Assembly: GCA_016926255.1 (NCBI GenBank)
Contig: JAFGOY010000070.1
Location: 1-64,000 of the forward strand
Direction of reading: 5' to 3'
Length of the DNA stretch: 64,000 bases
DNA from: Anaerolineae bacterium
GTDB lineage: Bacteria > Chloroflexota > Anaerolineae > Aggregatilineales > UBA3940
Position numbers and translations under genes: made by a program. The notes beneath the pieces were generated by a model that had not been told where the DNA came from, ran no database searches, and saw only the letters and a list, made by a program, of their open reading frames with translations. This document shows positions 35,186-43,736 of the stretch, one piece after another. Position 1 is the stretch's first letter, and each line of letters begins with the position of its first letter.

Positions 35186-36610
35186 ATGAAACGATTTCCA
35201 TTAGTGCTGGTTCTTGTTTCCGTGCTCATATTCGCAGCGTTTTTCAACCCTGGACAGGCATTGGCTCAAGGAGAAAATCCAGATGAGCCGGTAGTCTATG
35301 GCATTCTACTCTATTCGAATACCTGCCCGCACTGCCACGAGTTTATTACCAATGACTGGCCGGTGATGAAGCAGGAGTTTGGCGATCAGTTCCAGCTTTT
35401 GTTCATCAATGTGAATTCGGACGCAGGACACATACTCGGCGGAGCGGTCTACGACTATTACGGCATTCCTGAAGGCGAACGCTATGTGCCGATGATGATG
35501 ATCGGCAACCAGGTGTTCGTCGGCGGGTACGACATCCCAATGCTGGGCGGCGACGCGGTGCGCCAGGGGTTGGCCTCTGGCGGCATTCCGCTGCCGGATG
35601 TCCCCGGATTGCAAGAAGCCTATGCCCAGGCGCTTGCAATGGCCGGGGAAACCGCCTCGAATACAGGTGAAGAACCTGCTGATGCGGCACCTGAAGCGTC
35701 GAACAGTTCTGGTGAGACGCAGGAAAACTCGTCCGGAGGGATCGACACTCAGGCTGAGAACGTCGACTCCGGGCAGTCGATCCGCGATATGACGGTGGCG
35801 GATCGGATCAAACGCGACCTGGCCGGAAACCTGATCGCGATTGTCGTGCTGCTGGGATTGGTCGCAAGCCTGGGGACGGTGCTGGTTACCACTGCCTCGA
35901 CCGGGGAAAAGGCTTCCGGCTGGCTGGAGAAGTCACCGGCCTGGGCGATTACGTTGATCGTGGCGCTGGCGGGACTTTTCATCGGGGTAACACTGGTTTC
36001 GAGCACGCAGGGAGAAGCCCTGCCAACGATGGCAGCGCTGACCGTTCTGGTGGCTTATCTCGTCATCAGTGTGACGATCTACGTGGCACGGCCAATCACC
36101 AGCGGGCCTCGCAGAAAGCTTTCGGCGTTTACCATTCCTTCATGGTTGTTCCTGGTGGCAATTTCCGCTGGGATGGTCGTGGCGCTTTACCTGGGTTATG
36201 TCGAGGCTGCCAAGGTAGAAGCGGTTTGCGGCGCAGTCGGCGACTGCAATACCGTTCAGCAGAGTTCTTACGCTATGCTGTTTGGATTTCTCTCGGTGGG
36301 GCTTTTGGGTGTTATTGGGAACGTCGCGATGTTGATCGCGTGGCTGGTCGGGATGTCTGGCAGGGGGATGCTGTCTGACCTCGGCTGGGTGGCCCTGTTC
36401 GGCATGGCGATCTTCGGGACGGCTTTCTCGATTTACCTGACCTTCCTCGAACCCTTTGTAATCGGGGCGACCTGCGCCTGGTGTGTCACTTCGGCGATTA
36501 CAATGATGCTGATACTGTGGTTCAGCACGGGACGCGGGTTGCAGTCAGCCCAGCGGTTGTTAGAGGGGCAGAACGTAAAAACCCAGCCCGGTGCTTCGGC
36601 ACCAGGCTAA
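35186..36610 (+). CDS. Thioredoxin-like/VKOR fusion protein
   Basis: A 474-residue membrane protein. A signal-anchor helix leads to an extracytoplasmic thioredoxin-like domain with CPHC at residues 47-50 and a cis-Pro region (YVPMMMIG). A low-complexity Ser/Glu linker follows, then a transmembrane VKOR domain with the loop pair CGAVGDC and the active-site CAWC near residue 430. VKOR oxidises the thioredoxin partner and passes electrons to quinone, making disulfides in exported proteins. Here the Trx domain precedes VKOR, the reverse of the common bacterial order. ATG 35186 or GTG 35180 share a GGAGGA site. Confidence 0.88.
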   Translation: MKRFPLVLVLVSVLIFAAFFNPGQALAQGENPDEPVVYGILLYSNTCPHCHEFITNDWPVMKQEFGDQFQLLFINVNSDAGHILGGAVYDYYGIPEGERYVPMMMIGNQVFVGGYDIPMLGGDAVRQGLASGGIPLPDVPGLQEAYAQALAMAGETASNTGEEPADAAPEASNSSGETQENSSGGIDTQAENVDSGQSIRDMTVADRIKRDLAGNLIAIVVLLGLVASLGTVLVTTASTGEKASGWLEKSPAWAITLIVALAGLFIGVTLVSSTQGEALPTMAALTVLVAYLVISVTIYVARPITSGPRRKLSAFTIPSWLFLVAISAGMVVALYLGYVEAAKVEAVCGAVGDCNTVQQSSYAMLFGFLSVGLLGVIGNVAMLIAWLVGMSGRGMLSDLGWVALFGMAIFGTAFSIYLTFLEPFVIGATCAWCVTSAITMMLILWFSTGRGLQSAQRLLEGQNVKTQPGASAPG

Positions 36611-36665
36611 AGACGGCTGCGGGACGAGCTTCTATCTGGCGTGGTATTGAAAGAACAAGAGAATA

Positions 36666-36704
36666 AAGAGCCAACCCGACGATCAGGTTGGCTCTTAGTT
36701 TTCT
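36666..36704. terminator. Bidirectional terminator between Trx-VKOR and sigma-factor genes
   Basis: An 11-bp perfect stem with a 9-nt loop (36666-36676/36686-36696) is followed by AGTTTTC on the plus strand and by TATTCTCTTG on the minus strand. It sits between two convergent stops. Confidence 0.75.
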
Positions 36705-36725
36705 GGCATGAATACTGAATACAGT

Positions 36726-37733
36726 TTACGGGGCGAGGAAATCCTGCAGGATGCTGGCAAACTGCGGCTGGCGAAGACGTCGCAGGGCCTGGCGCTCGAT
36801 CTGGCGGATGCGCTCACGCGAGAGTCCCATCGCCCTGCCGACCTGCTCCAATGTCTGAGGGATGCCATCCCCCAGACCGAAACGCAGGCGTAGAATCTGG
36901 GCCTCGCGGGGCATCAACTCGTCCAGTGTCTGCTCAATCGTCTCGTTGAGGGCTATGGTGCGGATGGCCTCGTCGATTGAGGGCGAGTCTTCGTCTTCGA
37001 TGAAATCGCCGAATTCGCTTTCCTCCCCAACCGGTGTCTCCAGCGCAATGGTTTGTGGGTTCGCCTCCAGGGTTTCTCTCACCTGGGAGACGGGTAGGTC
37101 GAGCATCTCACCGAGTTCCCGGTGGGTTGGCTCGCGGCCTAATTCCTGCTCCAGAATTTCGTTGGCGGTGTTGATCCGGCGGAGCTGGTCGGAGAGATGG
37201 AGGGGGAGGCGGATCGTACGTGATTTCTGGGAAAGCGCCCGCGTGATCGTCTGCCTGATCCACCAGCTTGCGTAAGTGCTGAAGCGGTTGCCCATCGAGT
37301 AATTGAATTTGTCGACCGCGATCATCAGGCCGATATTGCCTTCCTGAACAAGATCGGACATCGGCAGGCCCTGGTTGCGGTAGCGCTTGGCAATGCTGAC
37401 GACCAGGCGCGTATTGGCGCGGCCCATGTGCTCACGTGCCCGCTGGCCATCGGCGACTGCTTCTTCGAGCAGGACGATATCCTCTACGGACAGGTCTTCC
37501 TCGTCCTTGAGCATGTCGGCGGCTTTAAAGCCGAGTTCGATTCTTTTCGCGAGGGCGACTTCCTGATCGGCTGTCAGGAGGGGTTCGGAGGCCATCTGCC
37601 GGAAATAGAGGCTGACGGTATCGTCGGCAGGAATATGGTCTATGTTTTCGGGCGTGTCATCGGTATCAGCAAAAAGATCGCTGTCAACTTCGTAACTGTC
37701 TAATAACTCAAGTACCGCTTTACTATTGCTCAT
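36726..37733 (-). CDS. Primary-type RNA polymerase sigma factor (sigma-70, RpoD/SigA family)
   Basis: A 335-residue sigma factor with regions 1.2 (DTVSLYFRQMASEPLLTADQEVALA), 2.1-2.4 (NTRLVVSIAKRYRNQGLPMSDLVQEGNIGLMIAVDKFNYSMGNRFSTYASWWIRQTI), 3 and 4 (HTH near SRERIRQIERQALRRLR). It lacks the long acidic region 1.1 of large RpoD proteins. That fits either a short SigA or a group 2 sigma factor, and the window cannot tell which. A promoter and a striking symmetric dyad lie upstream, so its own transcription is probably regulated. Confidence 0.92.
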   Translation of the reverse strand: MSNSKAVLELLDSYEVDSDLFADTDDTPENIDHIPADDTVSLYFRQMASEPLLTADQEVALAKRIELGFKAADMLKDEEDLSVEDIVLLEEAVADGQRAREHMGRANTRLVVSIAKRYRNQGLPMSDLVQEGNIGLMIAVDKFNYSMGNRFSTYASWWIRQTITRALSQKSRTIRLPLHLSDQLRRINTANEILEQELGREPTHRELGEMLDLPVSQVRETLEANPQTIALETPVGEESEFGDFIEDEDSPSIDEAIRTIALNETIEQTLDELMPREAQILRLRFGLGDGIPQTLEQVGRAMGLSRERIRQIERQALRRLRQPQFASILQDFLAP

Positions 37734-37773
37734 TCATTACCACCTTTCGTTATTCAACCAATACAACATCATC

Positions 37774-37801
37774 TATACAAACATTGTACAACGCATGTAT
37801 A
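37774..37801. promoter_or_regulatory. 28-bp symmetric dyad over the sigma-factor promoter
   Basis: The sequence TATACA-N4-TTGTACAA-N4-TGTATA is perfectly symmetric in its three specified blocks. It overlaps the -10 box of the sigma-factor promoter. This geometry suits a dimeric or tetrameric repressor contacting two or three successive grooves. Confidence 0.5.
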
Positions 37802-37812
37802 CTTACAGTCAA
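37783..37812 (-). promoter_or_regulatory. Sigma-factor gene promoter
   Basis: On the minus strand there is -35 TTGACT (37812-37807), an 18-nt spacer and -10 TACAAT (37788-37783), about 50 bp upstream of the start codon. It is a strong vegetative-type promoter. Confidence 0.6.
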
Positions 37813-38177
37813 GTGCCCCATTCATCTCCCGGCATTATGGATTATTATTGTAATTTTTACCATTATATACAAATCCTGTCTATGATCCATTAGAGTCATA
37901 TAAGAAAAAAAGGATTCATAAAAATGAGTGAATATCTAAAAATGTGATCAACTGCCAGCAATTTGATCGTATCGCTGGAAGCTTTTTAGCCCTCACCCTA
38001 AATTCCCTCGTGTGAATTGGCTAACCAATTGCCCATATTGCCACCCTCTTGCATGGAGAGGGACTTAAGACCTGATGAAAAAGAACCGGGGATAAGGGGC
38101 AAAAAACACCATCCGGTTTATTTTACAGGACCGCTCTCTCTGTGTTTGGAAAATGCAGCATTATTTCTTTACAGTCA
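37813..38177. other. AT-rich intergenic region with a repeat-like block
   Basis: No gene was recognised. The left part is AT-rich. The right part (about 37989-38101) has a CCCTCACCCTAAATTCCCTC element, then GGAGAGGGACTTAAG and GGGGATAAGGGG. This style resembles dispersed intergenic repeats of other bacteria, but only one copy is in the window. Confidence 0.4.
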
Positions 38178-39059
38178 CTATGGGAACAACCGGCGGACGA
38201 GCCTGCCCAGGAGAAATATCAAAACGGGGAGCAGGGCTATGCCAAAGATAATCGTGGCGAACAGGTAGCTATATCCCTCATCTTCTGGCCCAAAAGGTTG
38301 ACCGAGCGAGGCGGTGAAAGCGCCCCACCAGACAGTCAGCCAGGCCAGGGCGACGTCAATGGAGGGCTGTATCGCCGATACATACCAGGTCTGAAGTGAG
38401 ACAATCCAATCACCGACAAATGGGGAGAGGTATTCATAGTTGGCGGTAATCAGCCAGATCAGGCCGCCCAGCACGCCAACGATCCCCCAGAACCGCCGTC
38501 TGCGGGCACGTTTGCCCGCGCGCTGGCCGGCGAATTTCTCCCGGCGCTGCTGTGCTGCTTCCTGCATTTGACGGTCGATGGTGCGCCACTCGGTCACCCC
38601 ATAGGTGGGATTATAGCGGCGGTTGGCCTCCAACTCTTCCCGCGCTTTTTCCTGGCGGACACGTTCATGGAGAATGGGCACCCACTCATCGCGCTGTGCT
38701 TCGACCGCCTCCAGGCGCAGCAAGTGGCTGAGACGCGCCCCGCAGGCATTACATACGGCGCTGTATACGGGCTGCTCGCAACGCGGGCAGCGGCTGGCAA
38801 GCCCACTGCCGCAGGTCAGGCAGAAATTCAGCGAGCCGTCATTCTGTGCGCCGCAGGTATGACACGTCCAGGTGAGAGGGAGCAGGTTTCGACCGGATCG
38901 ATCCGGGTAGCCGAGGGTATCGCAGTGCGGGCAGCGGATTCGCGGCTGCCAGGTATCGACTTCGACCCGACCACCGCAACTGGCACAGGTCATCCCGGTG
39001 GGGATGCCGTCGATATCCCATATGACGCTTGATTGTGGCGAATGGGTAAAAGTCTCCAT
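38178..39059 (-). CDS. Zinc-ribbon membrane protein, function unknown
   Basis: A 293-residue protein. Residues 20-115 contain about seven CxxC pairs (CASCGG, CPHCDT, CHTCGAQ, CLTCGSG, CPRCEQ, CNACGARL), consistent with multiple zinc ribbons. A charged helical stretch with many Glu/Arg follows, then two hydrophobic helices (about 195-215 and 265-290). The architecture suggests a membrane-tethered adaptor with a cytoplasmic metal-binding head. No enzymatic motif is visible. It is monocistronic, transcribed away from the next gene. Confidence 0.75.
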   Translation of the reverse strand: METFTHSPQSSVIWDIDGIPTGMTCASCGGRVEVDTWQPRIRCPHCDTLGYPDRSGRNLLPLTWTCHTCGAQNDGSLNFCLTCGSGLASRCPRCEQPVYSAVCNACGARLSHLLRLEAVEAQRDEWVPILHERVRQEKAREELEANRRYNPTYGVTEWRTIDRQMQEAAQQRREKFAGQRAGKRARRRRFWGIVGVLGGLIWLITANYEYLSPFVGDWIVSLQTWYVSAIQPSIDVALAWLTVWWGAFTASLGQPFGPEDEGYSYLFATIIFGIALLPVLIFLLGRLVRRLFP

Positions 39060-39215
39060 CTACTGCCAGCTATCTGTTTTGATTGCGAATTACAACTGCC
39101 TGTAAAGTATAGTCTAACTCGCATAGTCTTGGTATAGTACCCACAATAAATGGGGTATGCTTTTCAGGCATCGACAAGGTGCTCAAAAGGCTATACGCAG
39201 TTTCTGGGAGAAACG

Positions 39216-40337
39216 ATGCAGACAGAGACGATCTCACTGGGACCGGTGCCGCAGCTTACTATCAACTGCCAGGGGAACCTGGAGATCAGCGGATCAGCAC
39301 GCAAGGAGATCAAAATTGAGTACGAGGCCGGTTCTCTTGAGTTAGCCACCGACGACAATAAGGCAGCCATACACAGTCCCTCCGCCTGTGTGATCCGGAT
39401 GCCCCAGGCGGGTACAGCCCGGATCGGGCAGGTCGGTGGTAATTTCCATGTACGCGATGTCGCCGGGGAACTGATCATTGAGGCAACACACGGGTCATTC
39501 TATGCCCGTCGGGTTGGGAAACTTGAAATCGGGCGGGTCGAAAAGGAAGCCCGCATCCGCGAAGTGAGCGGCTCGGTGACCATCGGGCAGATCGGCGGGA
39601 GCCTGGCTTTGAGAGATACTGAACGCACTGTTTATATCGAGGAGATCGGCGGCGACCTGTGGGGGAGAAATGTCACTGGTGGGATCGAATGTGACCGGGT
39701 AGGGGGGACACTGGCCCTGCGTACGCCATTTACTCCCGGCATTACCTGGCGGTTTGGCCGGGCTGAGCGGGCGATCTTCCAGGTGGACGACGATGATAAT
39801 GTGCGGTTTGTGCTCGCGCCGGAAGCTGTATTACAGTTGGCTGAAAGATTGAGTGCAATCTGGGAGGGAAATCACTGGGTGGTTCTGATCGGGAGCGGTG
39901 CGGCGACTGTTCACCTGCTGGCGGCGACCCATGTAGCCTTGAATCGAGGGGCCAGATATGATGAAGGGACAGCGTTTGCCTATTCATTCGCCGTCGACGA
40001 CGAACCTGCCTCCGACCTGGCCGATCTTTCGGCTGAACTGGATACCCAATATACGATGCTTGAGGCCAGCCTGTCCGACAACCTGTCGGAACGGCTGCGG
40101 CATCATATCACCGAACAGCAGAAGATCGCCCGCCGCCAGGTAGAGGATGCGCACCGGGCAGGCGGGGGAAATCAGCCGCCATCACCGAAGACGGGTACAC
40201 CGGCGGATGTATTCGGCATGGCAGAAAGCAGCCTGCTGCGAGAGCCGATCACCGAACAGGAACGGCAGCGAATTCTCCAGATGCTCGAAAGCGGGCGTAT
40301 CAGCGTCGAGCAGGCCGCCCAATTATTGGACAACTAG
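39216..40337 (+). CDS. Beta-repeat protein with C-terminal SHOCT-like helix pair
   Basis: A 373-residue soluble protein. Residues 1-180 show short beta repeats with the GxVxGxFxxRDV-type rhythm (AGTARIGQVGGNFHVRDVAGELIIEA and similar), as in DUF4097/adhesin-like right-handed beta structures. The centre (200-330) is mixed. The last 25 residues (ILQMLESGRISVEQAAQLLDN) form a SHOCT-like two-helix module. The ATG at 39216 has GGGAG upstream; a longer frame from 39150 lacks one. It is followed 15 bp later by a GNAT gene and then by a second SHOCT-like protein. Confidence 0.7.
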   Translation: MQTETISLGPVPQLTINCQGNLEISGSARKEIKIEYEAGSLELATDDNKAAIHSPSACVIRMPQAGTARIGQVGGNFHVRDVAGELIIEATHGSFYARRVGKLEIGRVEKEARIREVSGSVTIGQIGGSLALRDTERTVYIEEIGGDLWGRNVTGGIECDRVGGTLALRTPFTPGITWRFGRAERAIFQVDDDDNVRFVLAPEAVLQLAERLSAIWEGNHWVVLIGSGAATVHLLAATHVALNRGARYDEGTAFAYSFAVDDEPASDLADLSAELDTQYTMLEASLSDNLSERLRHHITEQQKIARRQVEDAHRAGGGNQPPSPKTGTPADVFGMAESSLLREPITEQERQRILQMLESGRISVEQAAQLLDN

Positions 40338-40352
40338 AAAAGGACAACGATC

Positions 40353-41363
40353 ATGGCCGCCTCGACCATACACGGTCGGCACCATACAGGGCATAACGAA
40401 GGTCTCCAGGCAACACAGCTATCCCGCGACCTGGGCCAGATTGCGGAACTGATCGAGCTGTGCTTCAGCGCACAGATGGACGCCGGGGGACGCTCGGCGG
40501 TGCGCGAAATGAAGATGCTTTCGAGCCTGGGGCCGCTGCTGTGGCCGCTGACACTGTTCAATGGAACGGCATTTGGCCTGGGGTTGGGTTACGTCTGGCG
40601 AGAAGGGGGACGGGTGATCGGCAATGTGAGCCTGTATCGTGGCGGGCGGCATCCCTGGCTGGGGCCGGGGTTCCTGATAGCGAATGTCGCCGTTTTGCCT
40701 GAGTACCGGCGGCGGGGGATTGCGCGGGCTATGATGATCGAAACACTGCGGCTGGCCCAGCAGAAACAGGGTCGGTGGGTTTCATTGCAGGTCGAAGCTG
40801 ACAACGCGGGCGCGATTGCACTGTACCGTGAACTGGGTTTTGAGCAGTTGGAAACGATCAGCCAGTGGACGACCGGGTATTTCCGCCCGACGGTGCTGCC
40901 AACTCCCCACGACGAATGGCCGGTGCGAATCCGACGCCGGGGCGAGGTCGACGCGGAGATGGACCTGATCTATAACCGGGCGCGGGTCGGGGCGATTGCC
41001 TGGACGCGTCCCATCGCGCAGGGTGCCGTCCAGGAGATGGCCAGCAATGTTTTGCTTGGGACGAACAAGGAACACTGGGGGGTGTTCGATCCAGATGACG
41101 GTGGGCGACTGTTGGGCGTTTTATGGATAGACGTAATCAACTGGGTTTCTGTGCGGCTGACGCTCTTCTTCGACCCGGCACTGGAAGATCCCAACGGACG
41201 CCGGGCATTATTGAGCCGCACGTTACGCCTGGCTCATCTGCAAGGGCGGCGGATTCAAATTGAAACTGCGGCGCATGACGATCCTGTTGACGAAGTGCTG
41301 ATCAGCAACGGATTCCGAAAAGTCCGCACACTGGTCTTGATGCGCAAGCAGCTTGAAGATTGA
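40353..41363 (+). CDS. GNAT-family N-acetyltransferase
   Basis: A 336-residue protein with a clear GNAT acetyl-CoA site in the first half (FLIANVAVLPEYRRRGIARAMMIETLRLAQ near residue 115) and the following NAGAIALYRELGFEQ. The second half (190-330) looks like a degenerate second GNAT domain (SVRLTLFFDPALEDPNGRRALLSRTLRLA). The acceptor is unknown. It is sandwiched between two proteins with related C- or N-terminal helical modules, and the three are probably one operon. Confidence 0.85.
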   Translation: MAASTIHGRHHTGHNEGLQATQLSRDLGQIAELIELCFSAQMDAGGRSAVREMKMLSSLGPLLWPLTLFNGTAFGLGLGYVWREGGRVIGNVSLYRGGRHPWLGPGFLIANVAVLPEYRRRGIARAMMIETLRLAQQKQGRWVSLQVEADNAGAIALYRELGFEQLETISQWTTGYFRPTVLPTPHDEWPVRIRRRGEVDAEMDLIYNRARVGAIAWTRPIAQGAVQEMASNVLLGTNKEHWGVFDPDDGGRLLGVLWIDVINWVSVRLTLFFDPALEDPNGRRALLSRTLRLAHLQGRRIQIETAAHDDPVDEVLISNGFRKVRTLVLMRKQLED

Positions 41364-41386
41364 ATCAGATCAGCAAGAGAACGGAC

Positions 41387-41746
41387 ATGGGAGAAGACCA
41401 GAACCAAATCCTGGCGCGTGTTGCGAGAGGAGAGCTTTCTGCCGAGGAAGGCAGCGAACTGCTGGCGGCAACCAACAGTATCCACCCGGCCCAGACCGGC
41501 CTGACTAAGCCCGGAACCCTTCGCGTGAAGATTACAAATGTGGATTCGGGCAGGGTGAAGCTCTCGATCAATATTCCCCTGAGCCTGGTCGAAGTGGGTA
41601 TTGGGATGGGGGCGCGCTTCGCGCCGCACCTCGACGATTCTGCCTTTGAGCAGGTGGCCGACGCCGTACGGGAAGGCAGTGCGGGGAAGGTGCTTGAGAT
41701 ATTCGAGGAGAACAGCCGCGAGCGGGTGGAAGTATGGATCGAGTAA
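41387..41746 (+). CDS. Small SHOCT-like domain protein
   Basis: A 119-residue protein. The N-terminal QILARVARGELSAEEGSELL is a SHOCT-like helix pair resembling the C-terminus of the gene at 39216. The following LRVKITNVDSGRVKLSINIPLSLVEVGIGMG is typical of small proteins coupled to DUF4097-like beta-repeat partners. A TTG at 41360 overlapping the GNAT stop could extend it by nine residues. Function is unknown; co-occurrence suggests a shared complex with the beta-repeat protein. Confidence 0.7.
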   Translation: MGEDQNQILARVARGELSAEEGSELLAATNSIHPAQTGLTKPGTLRVKITNVDSGRVKLSINIPLSLVEVGIGMGARFAPHLDDSAFEQVADAVREGSAGKVLEIFEENSRERVEVWIE

Positions 41747-41843
41747 GCGGGGCGGTACTATTGACTTCGCGACCAAAGGGCACTATCGTTAAGCCGATTT
41801 TGAGCCTGTTCAGGGTAGAAAACAGAGATTAAAGAGAGTAGCA

Positions 41844-43301
41844 ATGAATCATACCAAGATAGTCTGTACCATTGGCCCAGCCTCACGCGAGCAGGAAATG
41901 CTGGAAAAGCTGATCGAGGCCGGAATGAACGTCGCAAGGCTGAATTTCTCGCACGGTGACCAGGAATATCACGCAGAAAATATCAGGCGAATCAGAGCGG
42001 CAGCGGAGAAAACCGGCAGGCCTGTGGCGATCACCGCCGATCTGCAGGGGCCAAAACTGCGCGTTGGCAAAGTCGCCGAGCCGGGGGTGGCGATCAACGA
42101 AGGGGAGCGGATCGTCCTGACGACCGCCCCGGTAGCGGGCCACCGGACGGAATCGGAAGAAACAAAAGCCGTGATTCCGATCCAGTATGAGGCCATGCCA
42201 AAAGACGTGAACCCAGGGGAGCGCATCCTGATTGACGATGGGTTGATGGAGCTTTCGGTCGAGTCAACGCGGGAGATCGATATCGTCTGCACGGTGGTGA
42301 CCGGGGGAATTGTTCACAACAACAAGGGTCTGAATCTGCCGGGTACCGCGTTGTCTCTGCCGGGGATCACCCAGAAGGACTGGGAGGACCTGGACTTTCT
42401 GATCGCGCAGCAGGTGGACTGGGTAGCACTTTCTTTCGTGCGGACTGCATCGGATGTCGAGGAGTTGAAGAAGTATATCGATGGGTGCTGCTCAGAAGAT
42501 CATACAATCCGGGTGATCGCCAAGATCGAGAAACCGCAGGCGCTTGACGTGATCAATGATATTCTGGAGGCTGCCGATGCGATCATGGTCGCAAGAGGCG
42601 ATCTGGGGATCGAGATTCCCGCCGAAAAACTGCCGATGGTGCAGAAACGGCTGATCCGGTTAGCTAACAGACGCGGACGGCCTGTGATCACCGCGACACA
42701 AATGCTCGATTCGATGATCCGCAACCCGCGCCCGACACGGGCGGAAGCCAGCGACGTGGCAAACGCGATCCTTGACGGCACGGACGCGATCATGCTTTCA
42801 GGCGAAACGGCGATTGGTCACTACCCGCTCGAATCGGTGCGAACAATGACCCGGATCGCCAAAGAAGTCGAAGAGGCAACGCTGGTCGGAGACTGGCAAC
42901 CCCCGTCGTATATCTCACACCTGGCACGGGATGTCACCGACGCGGTGAGTCATGCGACCTGTGAAACTGCCGACGATCTACAGGCTAAGGCGATCATTGC
43001 TTCAACGGCCAGCGGCTGGACGGCGCGGAGCATTGCCAAATACCGGCCTCATATGCCGATTATCGCCGTCACACCTGACCCGGTGGTGCGGCGTCAACTG
43101 GCACTCTCCTGGGGCGTTCTTCCGCTACTGGTGAATCGAGCAAGCAGCACCGACGAAATTCTCAAAGTTTCGATTGATGAGGCTCGGAAACAGGGATTGA
43201 TCAATCCGGGGGATCGGGTTGTTGTGACGGCGAGCGTCACGCCGAATATCCCCGGCGCAACAAACATGATGACAGTGGAACGGGTGCCGGACGAGGCCTG
43301 A
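41844..43301 (+). CDS. pyk: Pyruvate kinase
   Basis: A 485-residue glycolytic enzyme transferring phosphate from phosphoenolpyruvate to ADP. Signatures are TKIVCTIGPASREQEMLEKLIEAGMNVARLNFSHGD at the N-terminus, the B domain, and the active-site segment VIAKIEKPQALDVINDILEAADAIMVARGDLGIEIP (catalytic Lys). Then TATQMLDSMIRNPRPTRAEASDVANAILDGTDAIMLSGETA and a C-terminal regulatory domain follow. Length is standard for the tetrameric enzyme. An AGAGAG stretch precedes the start. Confidence 0.97.
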   Translation: MNHTKIVCTIGPASREQEMLEKLIEAGMNVARLNFSHGDQEYHAENIRRIRAAAEKTGRPVAITADLQGPKLRVGKVAEPGVAINEGERIVLTTAPVAGHRTESEETKAVIPIQYEAMPKDVNPGERILIDDGLMELSVESTREIDIVCTVVTGGIVHNNKGLNLPGTALSLPGITQKDWEDLDFLIAQQVDWVALSFVRTASDVEELKKYIDGCCSEDHTIRVIAKIEKPQALDVINDILEAADAIMVARGDLGIEIPAEKLPMVQKRLIRLANRRGRPVITATQMLDSMIRNPRPTRAEASDVANAILDGTDAIMLSGETAIGHYPLESVRTMTRIAKEVEEATLVGDWQPPSYISHLARDVTDAVSHATCETADDLQAKAIIASTASGWTARSIAKYRPHMPIIAVTPDPVVRRQLALSWGVLPLLVNRASSTDEILKVSIDEARKQGLINPGDRVVVTASVTPNIPGATNMMTVERVPDEA

Positions 43302-43435
43302 TCGATAGAACAGATCTCCAAAGCCGAACAGTTGTTGTTCATCCATTAGATACTCCTATCTTCCTAATCGCTACCGAGGCACAGTGCAGGTGTGGCAGGT
43401 TTTCTGGAGGACGTATTGTTCAGTGGGAGTGTGCA

Positions 43436-43720
43436 ATGGAAGAACACCCTCTGGCTATGGCGTGTACTTCTGCCATCCTGGCGGGAGTCATGCTTGGGAT
43501 CGGTTTCGAGGGCGAGCTGGTCGGCCCGATTGTCCTTTTGCTGATCATCGCCTATATGTCTGGCGCTGTGATGAATATGATTCACTGCGAAAGGGATGGT
43601 ATGCAGCCGCTGATGTCACTGCTGGCGCTTGTCGTGTTGAGCAGTGTGTCCGTCGTTTTTGGCTATATGACGATACGCTATTTCGTCACCAGCGACATAC
43701 TTAAAATGTTCATGCCGTGA
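43436..43720 (+). CDS. Small membrane protein, function unknown
   Basis: A 94-residue protein with three hydrophobic segments (about 8-22, 26-47 and 58-82) and a short Met-rich end. A GGGAGTG site lies 7 nt upstream of the ATG. It converges with the PBP2 gene 16 bp away. No family was recognised. Confidence 0.6.
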   Translation: MEEHPLAMACTSAILAGVMLGIGFEGELVGPIVLLLIIAYMSGAVMNMIHCERDGMQPLMSLLALVVLSSVSVVFGYMTIRYFVTSDILKMFMP

Positions 43721-43736
43721 CCGGCCAACCTACCGC

